From contig NW_026262593.1 of the NCBI RefSeq assembly GCF_021869535.1, positions 71,822,322 to 71,886,321 on the forward strand: a DNA stretch of 64,000 nt, read 5' to 3'. Origin of the DNA: Mytilus californianus. Its lineage: Eukaryota > Mollusca > Bivalvia > Mytilida > Mytilidae. The position numbers were made by a program, and so were the translations under genes. The notes under the pieces are model-generated. The model saw nothing but the letters and a program-made list of their open reading frames with translations, did not search any database and was not told the origin of the DNA. Below, one piece after another: positions 1 through 10,664 of the stretch (positions within the stretch are counted from its first letter, which is position 1; each line of letters starts with the position of its first letter).

Positions 1-1044
1 GTTCCAGGTAAACTTTTTTTGAAAACATCAATAACATCCTTATAAAAGTCCAATATAGATTAAGCAGCTGTAGAAAAGGGGTTTTAATAGGTCCAATTTT
101 CTAAAAATCTGCTTTTTAAGAACTTCTGAACCAACTGAAACAAAATTTGCCAGATATATTCTTCTGCATATCATAAACAAACTTTGTCACATTCATTCTG
201 ATTAGAAATTCAAAATGGCCACTAACTAAGGTCAAAGATTATATTGAAACCCTATGGGAAAATATAACTGGGCTTTCTTTTCAAGAACAGAGCACATGAA
301 ATGAAAACAAAATATGCAAAAATGTTCTTTAGATGCTACTTACCAAATATTGTTTCTTTAGTCCTGATGACAAGTCCAATATCTCCCCAATGGGCAGTTA
401 AGGGGCCAATAAGGGGGCCATTGTTCCAATTTTCAGAGAAGTTCATTTCAAGAACTATTAAACCAATTGAAACGAAATTCAAAAGGGATGTTTCTATGAA
501 AGTCTTTAACAAGTGTTGTTTCTTTAAAATATATGTAAAGCCTGCAAGCAGATGTCAAGTTATCATTGAAACACTATGAGCAACTAACTTTTAAGGATGT
601 TCGCTACTCTGTTTCAAAACAACAAGCTTTTTAAAAGACTGTTATAAATTGATAGTATATAAATGAAGGAACTAAAAAAGCAGAAAAAAATGAAGGGTCT
701 GTGTGCTTGTTTTCGAGATATAAGCCATTGAAAATTTGGCGGGAAATGATTCTCTCTAGATTTTTCATACATTTAACATTGGCACCTTTTTTCTTTCAAA
801 AACAATGAAAAAATAACAAGGATTCTATAAGACTTTCAAATATGGCTTTTTAAACTATATGTATTAAAATTATGAAAAGTAAAGTAGGGGTTAGTGAGCA
901 AAATTTTGAATGGCACTACATGGATAAAACCAGAGGATTCCGATTATCTGGCAAATTATCAAAAACTAGAGGAGCGAACATCCTTAAACTTCTATATAAG
1001 AACAGATATATGAGGGTCTGGATGGGGGTTCCTTCATTTCTGTA
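1..1044. other. Upstream WDR33 intron: repeat-derived sequence
   Basis: No exon was found. Bases ~710-985 match bases ~36510-36590 plus ~37650-37810, so this is a dispersed repeat; the second copy is split by an insertion. The phrases 'aaaatggccac' and 'accctatggga' resemble the tandem units at 30.6-33.0 kb. Confidence 0.6.
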
Positions 1045-1861
1045 GTATAGTCCGTTTGACTTCTATAAATCTTCAGAAAATAATTCTTAAAAATTCATTT
1101 TTACAAAAAAACATTTTTTTTCTTGATGTATGTTAATGTATGATATATACGAACTCTGACTATGAATATCATAATTTTAGGCCAATAATAAAAAAAGTTA
1201 CCCATTAGGTCTCTATGTTACTCCTATTTTTTTATATAAAATACTTGATGGAGTAAGTATGAATAGTGTAACAGCCTTCCATTCAAAACAAAAACATAAG
1301 ACATGTGCTTTAAACCTGTTTCATTATACCATGTGACTTTTCTCATTTAAATAATGCTGACCAGCAAATAAACTTGGACTTCATTTAAGTTTTATGTGAA
1401 AAGGGGAACTTTTTAATAAAATTTCTAAACTGAATTTTGCATAAAACTACTTTGTAGTTTTTAAAAATGTTATACTAGTAATGTCCATTGGAAAATATTA
1501 CTAAGGTTACTCATAGAAATTGAACAATGAAAAATACAAAATCATGTATACAATAAGTTCAGTAATCACATGACATAAAACTTAAATGAAGTCCAAGTTT
1601 ATTTGCTGGTCAGCATTATTTAAATGAGAAAAGTCACAAGTCATACTTACTCCATCAAGTATTTTATAAAAAAAAAAATAGGAGTAACATAGAGACCTAA
1701 TGGGTAACTTTTTTGATTATTGGCCTAAAATTATGATATTCATAGTCAGAGTTCGTATATATCATACATTAACATACATCAAGAAAAAAAATGTTTTTTT
1801 GTAAAAATGAATTTTTAAGAATTATTTTCTGAAGATTTATAGAAGTCAAACGGACTATACT
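1045..1861. repeat. Large foldback (inverted-repeat) element
   Basis: The arm at 1045-1400 is repeated in inverted orientation at 1574-1861. The outer ends are AGTATAGTCCGTTTGAC and its reverse complement. Arm identity is very high over ~290 bp. The left arm has ~70 extra bases (about 1262-1332) absent from the right arm. The loop is ~175 bp. No clear target duplication is seen. Confidence 0.9.
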
Positions 1862-3540
1862 TAATTTGTTTAGGCCATTTTCCTCAATTCTTTATATTTT
1901 AGCACATCATTATTCTCTATTCTTTATTTTTTTGGTCCATTTTTCTCTAATCTTTATATTTTATTGCCCTTTCTTCTCTATTCAGTAAACCCCCATCCAC
2001 ACCCTCATGAATGGAAAAGTGCACAACTTTATTTTATTTATGAAAAGATTGGTCTCTAGTGACGTCCGAAATTTTACACAAACAGTTGGAGTGTAATTAA
2101 ATGGGGATTATTCAAATAGTCAGTGAGGCATTTCAGAGATTGGCTTGCTGTCATTGTCTTTTATTCCATGAATCTTTTCTACTTTAATTGTCTGTTTTAA
2201 AATCTGTCTGAGACTAATAAATAGATTTTAGACAAACTCAGGCTGAAAGGGGTATCTTTTGAATGAAATCAATTGATGGGGGTGTCATTTTATGGGTTCA
2301 CCCGCAGTTCTAGTTTCCAATTGTTAACAAATTAGGCATCAAATGATCAATTTAAGGAGAAATGCTTGAAAACCCTATCCACCTTCAAACATGACACCCC
2401 TCTTAGGGAAGATAAAGCAATCATTAGAAAATTTGTAAATTGAAAAAGGGTAAATATTGCAACGAAATTAATCCCCCCAAAAAGTATGGACCATCAAACA
2501 TCACTTTAACAAATTCAGATTTAGACAAAAAAATATTTTGATACTCTACTGATTGTATTTTAAAAAACAGAGGGAGTTGAGATCTCAAAAATCTAGTTTA
2601 ATCCTGCCAAAATAGGAGAGCCTGTTACAAGTCAATAAACTCATCAATAATGTCTCACATCATGATTAAATCTGATTGTATTTTAAAAGGGGGAGGGTTG
2701 TGTTCTCAAAAAATTAGTAAAATCCTACCGTATATTCAAGTGCAGGTTCCAAATCAATAAACTGATCAATGGCTCTCTCACTTCATGATCAAATCTTTTA
2801 TTACTCTACTGATATGATTTTAAAGGGGGAAGGTTGGGATATCAAAATACTAGTTAATCCCCCTCAAAATTTCAAATGCCTGTTCTAAGTCAATAAACTC
2901 ATCCATGGTTGACTTATGTCATTATCATATTTTAATGTTTTTGTAGGTAGTTATTTGGAGATTTTGTTGTTACTGTCTAATTTAATTCACACTTTTTTGG
3001 ATGATTTAGAGCATGAAATAACTTATTGTTGAAGATTGAATTGCCCTCTAAATGTGTCATATGGATATTATCTCATTGAGTTATGCCCCTATATCTTTAA
3101 TTCATAAATAAAATTATGTAGTAACACTTGTTATCACTTGTTGTCCCTTTCATGAAAAACCTGATAACAGCCATCTTTAGGGTGTCTACTTTAAAAATTG
3201 TGTCAATGATGCTGCCACACAGAAAAAAAAACATGGCCATCATGGCTAAAAATAAAACATGAGGGTAGAATGCAAGTTATCTTGAATCCAGTTAAAGATT
3301 GGAAATCTATTGGGACAAAAATGTGTAGAATGTTGAGCTCTACCTCATGTCTTTTTAAACAAATCTAAGTTCTCTCAATTAATGAATATGATTTTACAAG
3401 TTTTTGTATTTTTGCCTTATATCTTGAAAGTGTTAATAGGCCAGAGTTTCTGTAAACAGCTAAAATGATCAGCAACACATGATCTTTAAATAAGGAGGAA
3501 TTACCCCAAGTCATGACATTTATCCATTTTGGCATTTTTG
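1862..3540. repeat. Intronic repeats including a ~135 bp tandem array
   Basis: About 2530-2925 holds three degenerate tandem units of ~135 bp (shared phrases 'actgattgtattttaaaa' and 'aatcaataaactgatcaat'). 1862-1990 is a short C/T-rich repeat ('ctctattctttat'). No coding sequence was seen. Confidence 0.6.
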
Positions 3541-3589
3541 GCTGATTTGCAAGATCAATGCAGAGTGCATGGGTGGGCTGGGGAAAATG

Positions 3590-4395
3590 GGTTCCTTTTT
3601 TGTGTAATCAAGTCATCCTAAAGTTTTCAACCCTGATCCTTGAAAATCAACAGAAACATTGCTCTCACACTGAAATTGGGCTTCTGATATTAAAGAAATG
3701 TTTGAGGAATTAGTTCCCATTTTCCAGACTAAGATGTGTAATTCTGAAAATACGAAGTCTGGCAGGTGTGTTGTTTATATCTGACACCGTAAGTAATTAT
3801 AAAAATAAGAAGATGTGGTATGATTGCCAATGAGAACTTTCCGCCAGATACCAAATGACATAGTAGTTAGCAACTATAGGTCACCGTACTGCCTTCAACA
3901 ATGAGCAAAACCCATACCCATAAAGTCATTTATCAGCAATCCAAAAGGAAGTACCAATTTGGTTTAAGCAAGTCTTCCTAAAAATTTCAACCCAGATCCT
4001 TGAAACCCCACAGAAAGATTGCACACATACTGAAATTGTGCATCTGATGTTATAGAATTGCTTGGGGTCATTTTTGAGCAAATATTTACAAAAGCCAGTA
4101 CACATTTTGTGCATATAACTCCCTTTAAAGTATTCAACCCAGATCCATGAAACTTCACAGGAAGATTGCACACATATTGAAGATGTGCACCAGCTTTTAT
4201 GGAATTGTTTGAGGAATTTCCCCCATTTTTCTGGACTTGAGAACTTAGTCATTTTTAAGCAAATTTACAAAAGACAGTACCAATTTTGTGTATTCAACTT
4301 CCCTAATAGTATTCAACACATGTACAGATCCTTCAAACTTAACGGAAAGTATGCACAATTATTGAAGTTGGGCATCTCCCATTATGGTGATGTGT
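3590..4395. repeat. Tandem array (~150-175 bp units) split by a retroelement-tail repeat
   Basis: Units share 'cagatccttgaaa' and 'aagattgcacacata'. Between about 3795 and 3935 the array is interrupted by the dispersed 'agaagatgtggtatgattgc' repeat. Open frames here are shadows of the tandem repeat. Confidence 0.7.
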
Positions 4396-4495
4396 AAAGT
4401 TCATTCCAATTAAATGATCAGAATGGACCCATTCTCTATGGAGTATAAGAAACATTCCTTACACCCCTGCCATTTGAGTCTTTTGTCCATTTTTA

Positions 4496-5740
4496 TACGA
4501 CCGCAAAAAATGTTTTTGGGGGATGATGGTCCCAACCGTTTAGGAATTAGGGGCCAAAAAGGGGCCCAAAACAAGCATTTTTCTAGTTTCAGGACAATAA
4601 CTTGTGAATAAGTATTTTGATTGCTCTGAAATTGTACCACAAGGTTCAATACCACAAGTAGAAGGTTGGGATTCATATTGGGGGTAATTGCCCAAACCGT
4701 TCAGGAATTAGGGGCCAAAATGGGTCTAAAACAAGCATTTTTCTAGTTTTCAGACAATAACTTGTGTTTAAGTGTATGGATGTCTCTTAAATTGTACCAC
4801 ATTTTACAAAAAGAAAATTTCTTCAAATGTTATTTTTTTGGAGAGAGGGGGGGATGTATAAAATTTTTTTATGCCCCCGCCATATCGGAGGGGGCATTAA
4901 GTTTTACCCATGTCCGTCTGTAGGTACGTCCCAAAATTGGTTCTGTTCTCTAACTTTAGTTTGCCTCAACCAAATGTTATGAAACTTCTACACAATACTT
5001 ATTACCACAAAACACAGATCAAGTTCGAATTTTGGTGGCATCACTTTTATCGTTCTAGAGTTGTGCCCCATTACAAATGGAAAAATTGCTGAATTTTTTG
5101 TTTCCGTTCTCTAACTTAAGTTTGCCTCAACTAAATGTTATGAAATTATACACAATGCTTATTACCACAAAACTCAGATACAAGTACAAATTTGGGTAGG
5201 GTCATTTTTACAGTTCTTGAGTTATGTCCCTTTATAACATTATATGCAAGCGGGGGCAGCATCTGTGTCCCATGGACACATTCCCCATTTTTTTTTTTTT
5301 TGGAAGTGGCAATTTTTTTTCCTCCAGATTTAAGAAATTAAAAAGAAAATTTCAAATATCATTTATTTGGAAAGGGGATGGTAAAAATATAATTTTTTTT
5401 TTGGGGGGGTGTCAATTTTTTTTCCCTCAAGATATTAAGAAATTGTCAATTTTCCAAAGAGAAATTGGGGGTCATAATTTATTTTGCTAATTCTTTGTAT
5501 ATAGTCTGAAAACAGATTTACTAAGTATTGCGCAACAGCACAGTGTATTGCACAACAGCAAGAAATCTTCAATTGAATATAAATTCAAATCATATAACCA
5601 ATTTCAAGTTCTTTGACTACATTTATTCTGTGTCAAAAACCTATAATGTGTTAATTACAATCCAAATTCAGACCTGTATCAAGCTTGAATATTGTGTCCA
5701 TTTTTCCCCAACTGTTCAGGGTTGGACCTCTGCGGTCGTA
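4496..5740. mobile_element. Pearl-like repeat with TACGACCGCA ends, containing a second one
   Basis: It begins TACGACCGCA (4496-4505) and ends TGCGGTCGTA (5731-5740), a perfect 10 bp inverted pair. The left part has ~161 bp units ('ggacaataacttgtg'). The right part has the 'acctgtatcaagcttgaatat' module also found at 23.5, 33.8 and 48.9 kb. Another element (4872-~5290) sits inside it. Confidence 0.7.
4872..5290. mobile_element. Pearl-like element, TGCCCCCGC type (nested)
   Basis: Left TGCCCCCGC (4872), right GCGGGGGCA (5250-5258), then the near-palindrome TGTGTCCCATGGACACA (5264-5280). Two ~160 bp core units lie between. A CCGTCTGT-rich stretch follows the left end. Short subterminal inverted repeats, a ~160 bp tandem core and a 3' hairpin match the pearl/BIV160 (Helentron-like) class known from bivalves; the class is inference. 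Confidence 0.7.
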
Positions 5741-5809
5741 TCCAGCTGCGCTTGGCGAAGCAGTTTATTAAATGATGAATTTTACCATTTTTTTTCGTTT
5801 TTTGGCAAT

Positions 5810-6190
5810 TGGAAAAATATAAAAGATAGACAGACAAAGCAAAGGGCAAAAATGATCAGCAATACAATACAATAAGGTCACTTGACCAAAATCATTAATT
5901 CACTGCTTATTGAAGTTTTTGCCCTATAATAATGATTCTTGAAGAATGCTAGTATTTTTGCATACGGGTATAAACTTAAAAACTGGAAAAATGATCAACA
6001 TTACAAGATCTGCATATAATTCAATGCAGTTGTAAAGGTCAGTTGGCTACTTAAAGGACTTGTGGCCCTTCGATGATTTGTAGCCATTTTCATTTTTTTC
6101 AGTACTAAAATAGATCATCAGAAAAAGTAAATGGCAAAATGACCAGCAATACAAGATCATGATGTTTGACACTAGTGCTACAATTCAAGG
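5810..6190. repeat. Degenerate repeat with 'agcaatacaaga' phrase
   Basis: Loose repeats of 'atgatcagcaatacaa' occur at ~5850, 5995 and 6140. The phrase recurs at 46.7, 49.0-49.5 and 50.2 kb, marking a family of decayed arrays. No gene is seen. Confidence 0.5.
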
Positions 6191-6597
6191 TCCTGCATGC
6201 TTAACTCGCAAATTAATAACTCCTTTTATTTAAAGCAAGGGCAAATTAAAAATAATGGGAATCATCATACAGAATAGTAGGGGCAAATTACAATGCATGG
6301 TATTTTATGGTTTAGATTCTAAGTAAGTTTCATTATATTCTAACAAGGGACTTAGGAGGATTTGCAGATACAAAATAAGTACTTGAAATGCACAATGGCA
6401 TTATACAGTGAAGCACTTCATAGAAACTCACTGACCATAAGAATAGAAGTGGGTACAATTTACAAAAAAGTTGATATGATATTCATGGACTTTATCGTAT
6501 CTGCACACAACAGTACACATTTGTATCAACTTCTTTTCTTAGTTTCATAGAATTTTCACTATATAATGCTTCTGTGTGCCTCCTGTTTTGTTTTTTA

Positions 6598-7838
6598 TGC
6601 CCCCGCGTAGCAGAGGTGACATAAAGTTTTATCCTTGTCGGTCTGTACGTCTGTATTATCGTACGTCCCAAAGTTGGTTTCCGTTCTCTAACTTTAGTTT
6701 GCCTCAACCAAATGTTATGAAACTTATACACGATGCTTATCACCACAAAACACAGATCAAGATTGAATGTTGGTGGCGTCACTTTAACCGTTCTAGAGTT
6801 ATGCCCCTTTACAAATGGAAAAATTGCTGAATTTTTCATTTCTGTTCTCTTACTTTAGTTTGCCTTTAACCAAATGTTATGAAACTTCTACACAATGCTT
6901 ATTACCACAAAATACAGATCAAGTTCGAATTTTGGTGATGTCACTTTAACCGTTCTAGAGTAATGCACCTTTACAAATGGAAAAATTGCTGAATTTTTCA
7001 TTTCCGTTCTCTAACTTTAGTTTGCCTTAACCCAATGTTATGAAACTTATATACAATGCTTATTACCACAAAATACAGATCAAGTTTGAATTTTGGTGGT
7101 GTCACTTTAACCTTTCTAGAGTTATGCCCCTTTACAAATGGAAAAATTGCTGAATTTTTCGTTTCCGTTCTTTAACTTAAGTTAGCCTCAACCCGATGTT
7201 ATGAAACTTATACACAATGCTTATTATCACAAAATACAGATCAAGTTTGAATTTTGGTGGTGTCACTTTTACTGTTCTAGAGTTATGCCCCTTTACAAAT
7301 GGAAAAATTGCTGAATTTTTCGTTTCCGTTCTCTAACTTTAGTTTACCTTAACCAAATGTTATGAAACTTATATACAATGCTTATTACCACAAAATACTG
7401 ATCAAGTTCGAATTTTGGTGGTGTCACTTTAACCGTTCTAGAGTTATGCCCCTTTACAAATGGAAAAATTGCTGAATTTTTCGTTTCCGTTCTTTAACTT
7501 AAGTTAGCCTCAACCCGATGTTATGAAACTTATACACAATGCTTATTACCACAAAATACAGATCAAGTTTGAATTTTGATGGTGTCACTTTTACTGTTCT
7601 AGAGTTATGCCCCTTTACAAATGGAAAAATTGCTGAATTTTTCGTTTCCGTTCTCTAACTTAAGTTTGCCTCAAGCAAATGTTATGAAACTTATACACAA
7701 TACTTACTACCACAAAACTCTGATCAAGTACAAATTTGGGTAGCGTCACTTTTACTGTTCTTCAGTTATGTCCCTTTATTACTTTATATGATATGCAAGT
7801 GGGGGTATCATCTGTGTCCCATGGACACATTTCCCATT
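6598..7838. mobile_element. Pearl-like element with seven ~160 bp core units
   Basis: It starts TGCCCCCGC at 6598 and ends with the near-palindrome TGTGTCCCATGGACACA at 7813-7829. The core phrase 'ccgttctctaactttag' or a variant recurs near 6681, 6843, 7007, 7166, 7329, 7488 and 7649 (spacings 159-164). This is the fullest copy of its family in the window. Confidence 0.8.
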
Positions 7839-7921
7839 TATTTAGCTTATTTATTTTTGTGGTTCCCCTTAGAAAATCATGAAATTGCCATTGCTTTATC
7901 TGGCAAGTAGCCAAATTTGTA

Positions 7922-8128
7922 CTGTAAATTCAGAAATTATTGTGAGGTTTTTATTAATGCGAATAATGCAACTGTGGGAGAATCACAATAATATGAACTA
8001 ACATTTTTATATCTGAAACATACATCTGTATGGAGATTTTCCCGAAATCATAATAATTAATCTCCAATTTTTGTCCATTCTTAAAAAATCCCAATTATAA
8101 ATGCACACTATAATTTCTGTATTTACAG
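7922..8128. mobile_element. TA-flanked MITE, CTGTAAATTCAGAAATTATT type
   Basis: Ends CTGTAAATTCAGAAATTATT and (decayed) TAATTTCTGTATTTACAG, flanked by TA on both sides. TA target duplication suggests Tc1/mariner-type mobilisation. Sister copies lie at 17746, 21981, 24680 and 24961. Confidence 0.85.
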
Positions 8129-8130
8129 TA

Positions 8131-8940
8131 TTCACAAATGCAAATCCTCCTTAAAACCCCTCATTTATGATTATCAAAATTAATTGAAACTGTCTTAAGA
8201 ATCTTAACCATATAATGCCATTGTGCGACTCTATTTTATTTGCTGATCTCAATTATAATTATTGAGGTTTCCCTAAAGCAGATCAAAGACTGCCATTTCT
8301 GGAGGAGAGGGTATACTTGTTTGTTTGTTTAGGTTGATACTTAACAGTCTAATTTGTGACCTTTTCAATGAATTGCATATACATTTATTTAAAAAAATTG
8401 TAATTTCTTTTGTCTTATCACATAAATGGATAGCTAAAATGCCTTCACTGTTTCTTTGGAGAAAACCTGTATGTCAAATAACCCTTGCAATAACTATTCA
8501 TCAAAAGTGTGGACTAAGACATAGAAATATTGTCACATGGAATTCTGTATTAGAGTAGTGCCTTTATGATGCATTGTTTAAATTGATCCCTGTCCATAAT
8601 ATGAATATTTCCCAGATGGTGGTTTAGGCTTGGCAATCATTCAGTTGAAGTGGTCTTTAAATGTTTAATTGAAGGGTCAAGTTTCGTTTTGAGTAACAAC
8701 CCCTCATTTTTAAGTAGGGGGTCGCAATTTCCAGACACAACCCAGTACTCCCACTTCTTGCAACCTAATTATATGGCTCCCAGTATGAATATGTTTGAAA
8801 TATTTTCCACTGGATGTCGAACAAAGGACCAATCAGGCCTGTAACCAGCATGACTCTTGAAGGGGTTACTTGTGGTCATGACACTCGCAGCCTAAATAGT
8901 CAAACTCAAAAAATCTGAAGCTCTAGTTGATTAATAGTAT
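8131..8940. other. WDR33 intron sequence without recognised feature
   Basis: AT-rich and apparently unique. Short open frames show no family resemblance. Confidence 0.5.
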
Positions 8941-8950
8941 TTTTTGTTAT

Positions 8951-10410
8951 GCCCCCGCCATAGCAGTGATCGGGAAGGACGTGCGCCTTGCGCCAATTGC
9001 GCTTATCGACCAGAAATGGCGCATAGAGTGACAATTGTAAGCGCCCGCGTGGCGCATGATATTTTTCACTTCGTTTTGAAACGTTGAGATATCGTCAAAT
9101 GGATTTCCAATAGTATTTCGTGCCGCCATGTGTGAGTACACAACTGTGTAGTGTTTACTCCAATGATAGGAGTACCTATATATTTTTGGGACGTCTCGGG
9201 TGTTTTCCTATGGTAATAATAGCAACATTCGGTATGACTGATTACCCCAAAAACGTAATTAACCATCATTCATGATATAATTTTTTATAAACAACTTTAA
9301 ATTTGTGAAAATTGGCTAGTACAGGCGAGAATTCTTCTCTTATTATAATCTTTTAAGTAAGCTTACTATTATTTCGATTGAAAAACCCAAAAGCCTTTTT
9401 ATGAATAGTATATTATTTGTCTCCATAAAAGGGGCTTAACTATCCTTGTCTTTTTTTTTTGGTCTTTGGCTCGTTTTGACATTTTGTAAACATGCCTTCT
9501 GCGAATTGTTGTTGTGTCTTATCAATTAACGTTGCTCTCTACTGTTATTCTTGTCATCGTGATGAAGTAATAATAATACAAGTGCAGAGGAAATGCCAGA
9601 AACTTCCTCTAATACGGAACGTCTGGAATAAGTATGGTATCGACGTAGACCCAAATTTAATGTAAAAAAAAACCATGAACATGAACAAGGGAACAGTACC
9701 AGTTTTAACATTGTAAATAAAGGTTATCGTAAATATTGCCCGGTTTGGAAGAAGTTATTGTATTTTCATTGAAATTGAAATTACAAAATCACAGGAACAA
9801 TATTCATGATATTAATTAGAATCATACTTGTAAGTACAGTGAAATATACCCTTTTTTTTAATTTTTTTTTATTGTAAACGAATGGCCCACTCATTTGACA
9901 ACATGGCCCATTAATTCTAAAAATGGCCCATTGAATTTATTTTTGGGGGGTCCTGGGCCCATAGAGAAAAAATCCTTCCAGATCACTGCCATAGTGGAGG
10001 GGGCATTAAGTTTTACCCTTGTCCGTCTGTACGTACGTTTGTACGTCCAGAAGTTGTTTTCTGTTCTCTAACTTTCGTTTGCCTCAACCAAATGCTAGGA
10101 AACTTATACACAATGCTTATTACCACAAAATACACAGAACAAGTTTGAATTTTGATGGTGTCACTTTAACCGTTCTAGAGTTATGCCCCTTTACAAATGG
10201 AAAAATTGCTGAATTTTTCGTTTCCGTTCTCTAACTTAAGTTTGCCTCAACCAAATGTTATGAAACTTATACTTATTACCACAAAACTCAGATCAAGTAC
10301 ACATTTGGGTAGTGTCACTTTTACTGTTCTTTAGTTATGTCCCATTATAACTTTATATGATATGCAAGCGGGAGCATCATCTGTGTCCCATGGACACATT
10401 CCCCATGTAT
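8951..10410. mobile_element. Pearl-like element interrupted by a DNA transposon
   Basis: The TGCCCCCGC-type element starts at ~8950, is cut after 'gccatag' at 8963, resumes at 9989 with 'ccatagtggagggggcatt', and ends near the palindrome TGTGTCCCATGGACACA at 10382-10398. Two ~160 bp core units remain. Confidence 0.8.
8964..9988. mobile_element. Non-autonomous DNA transposon, 1,025 bp, 6 bp target duplication
   Basis: The inverted ends are CAGTGATCGGGAAGGA (8964-8979) and TCCTTCCAGATCACTG (9973-9988), one mismatch in 16. CCATAG is duplicated at 8958-8963 and 9989-9994. The host repeat gives the empty-site sequence, so the boundaries are firm. The interior has GC-rich 'gcgcc/ggcgca' motifs near the left end and three 'atggccca' repeats near the right end. 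No transposase is recognised. The CAGTG start recalls hAT elements, but those duplicate 8 bp. Confidence 0.85.
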
Positions 10411-10537
10411 TTGTTTTCTGATGAACCCCCCAAACCCCAACTGATTTCATGTGTGTCAATGAATTGTTATACATAAAATACAGATACTCATATATTGTGG
10501 TATGAATATTAGCCAAAACTTTTTTCAAATTAACCAG

Positions 10538-10664
10538 GACATGGTGCTGATGTGAAATGTGTAGGCTGGCATCCACTGAAAAGTCTGATAGCCTCTGGAA
10601 GTAAAGATAATCAACAGCCATTGAAACTGTGGGATGCTAAGACTGGATCCTGCCTCGCTACATT
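10538..10664 (+). CDS. WDR33: WDR33 exon a (WD40 blade)
   Basis: This is the first WDR33 exon in the window. It starts after acceptor AACCAG with the last two bases of a split Gly codon and reads [16 protein letters not shown], then [18 protein letters not shown]. That is one complete WD40 blade, nearly identical to vertebrate WDR33. The donor is GTAAGT at 10665. The exon ends after two bases of a Leu codon. Confidence 0.96.

Noticed and set aside
1..10537. Search for earlier WDR33 exons in the first 10.5 kb
   Set aside because: No sequence matching the N-terminal part or earlier WD40 blades was found; the region is intron with repeats.
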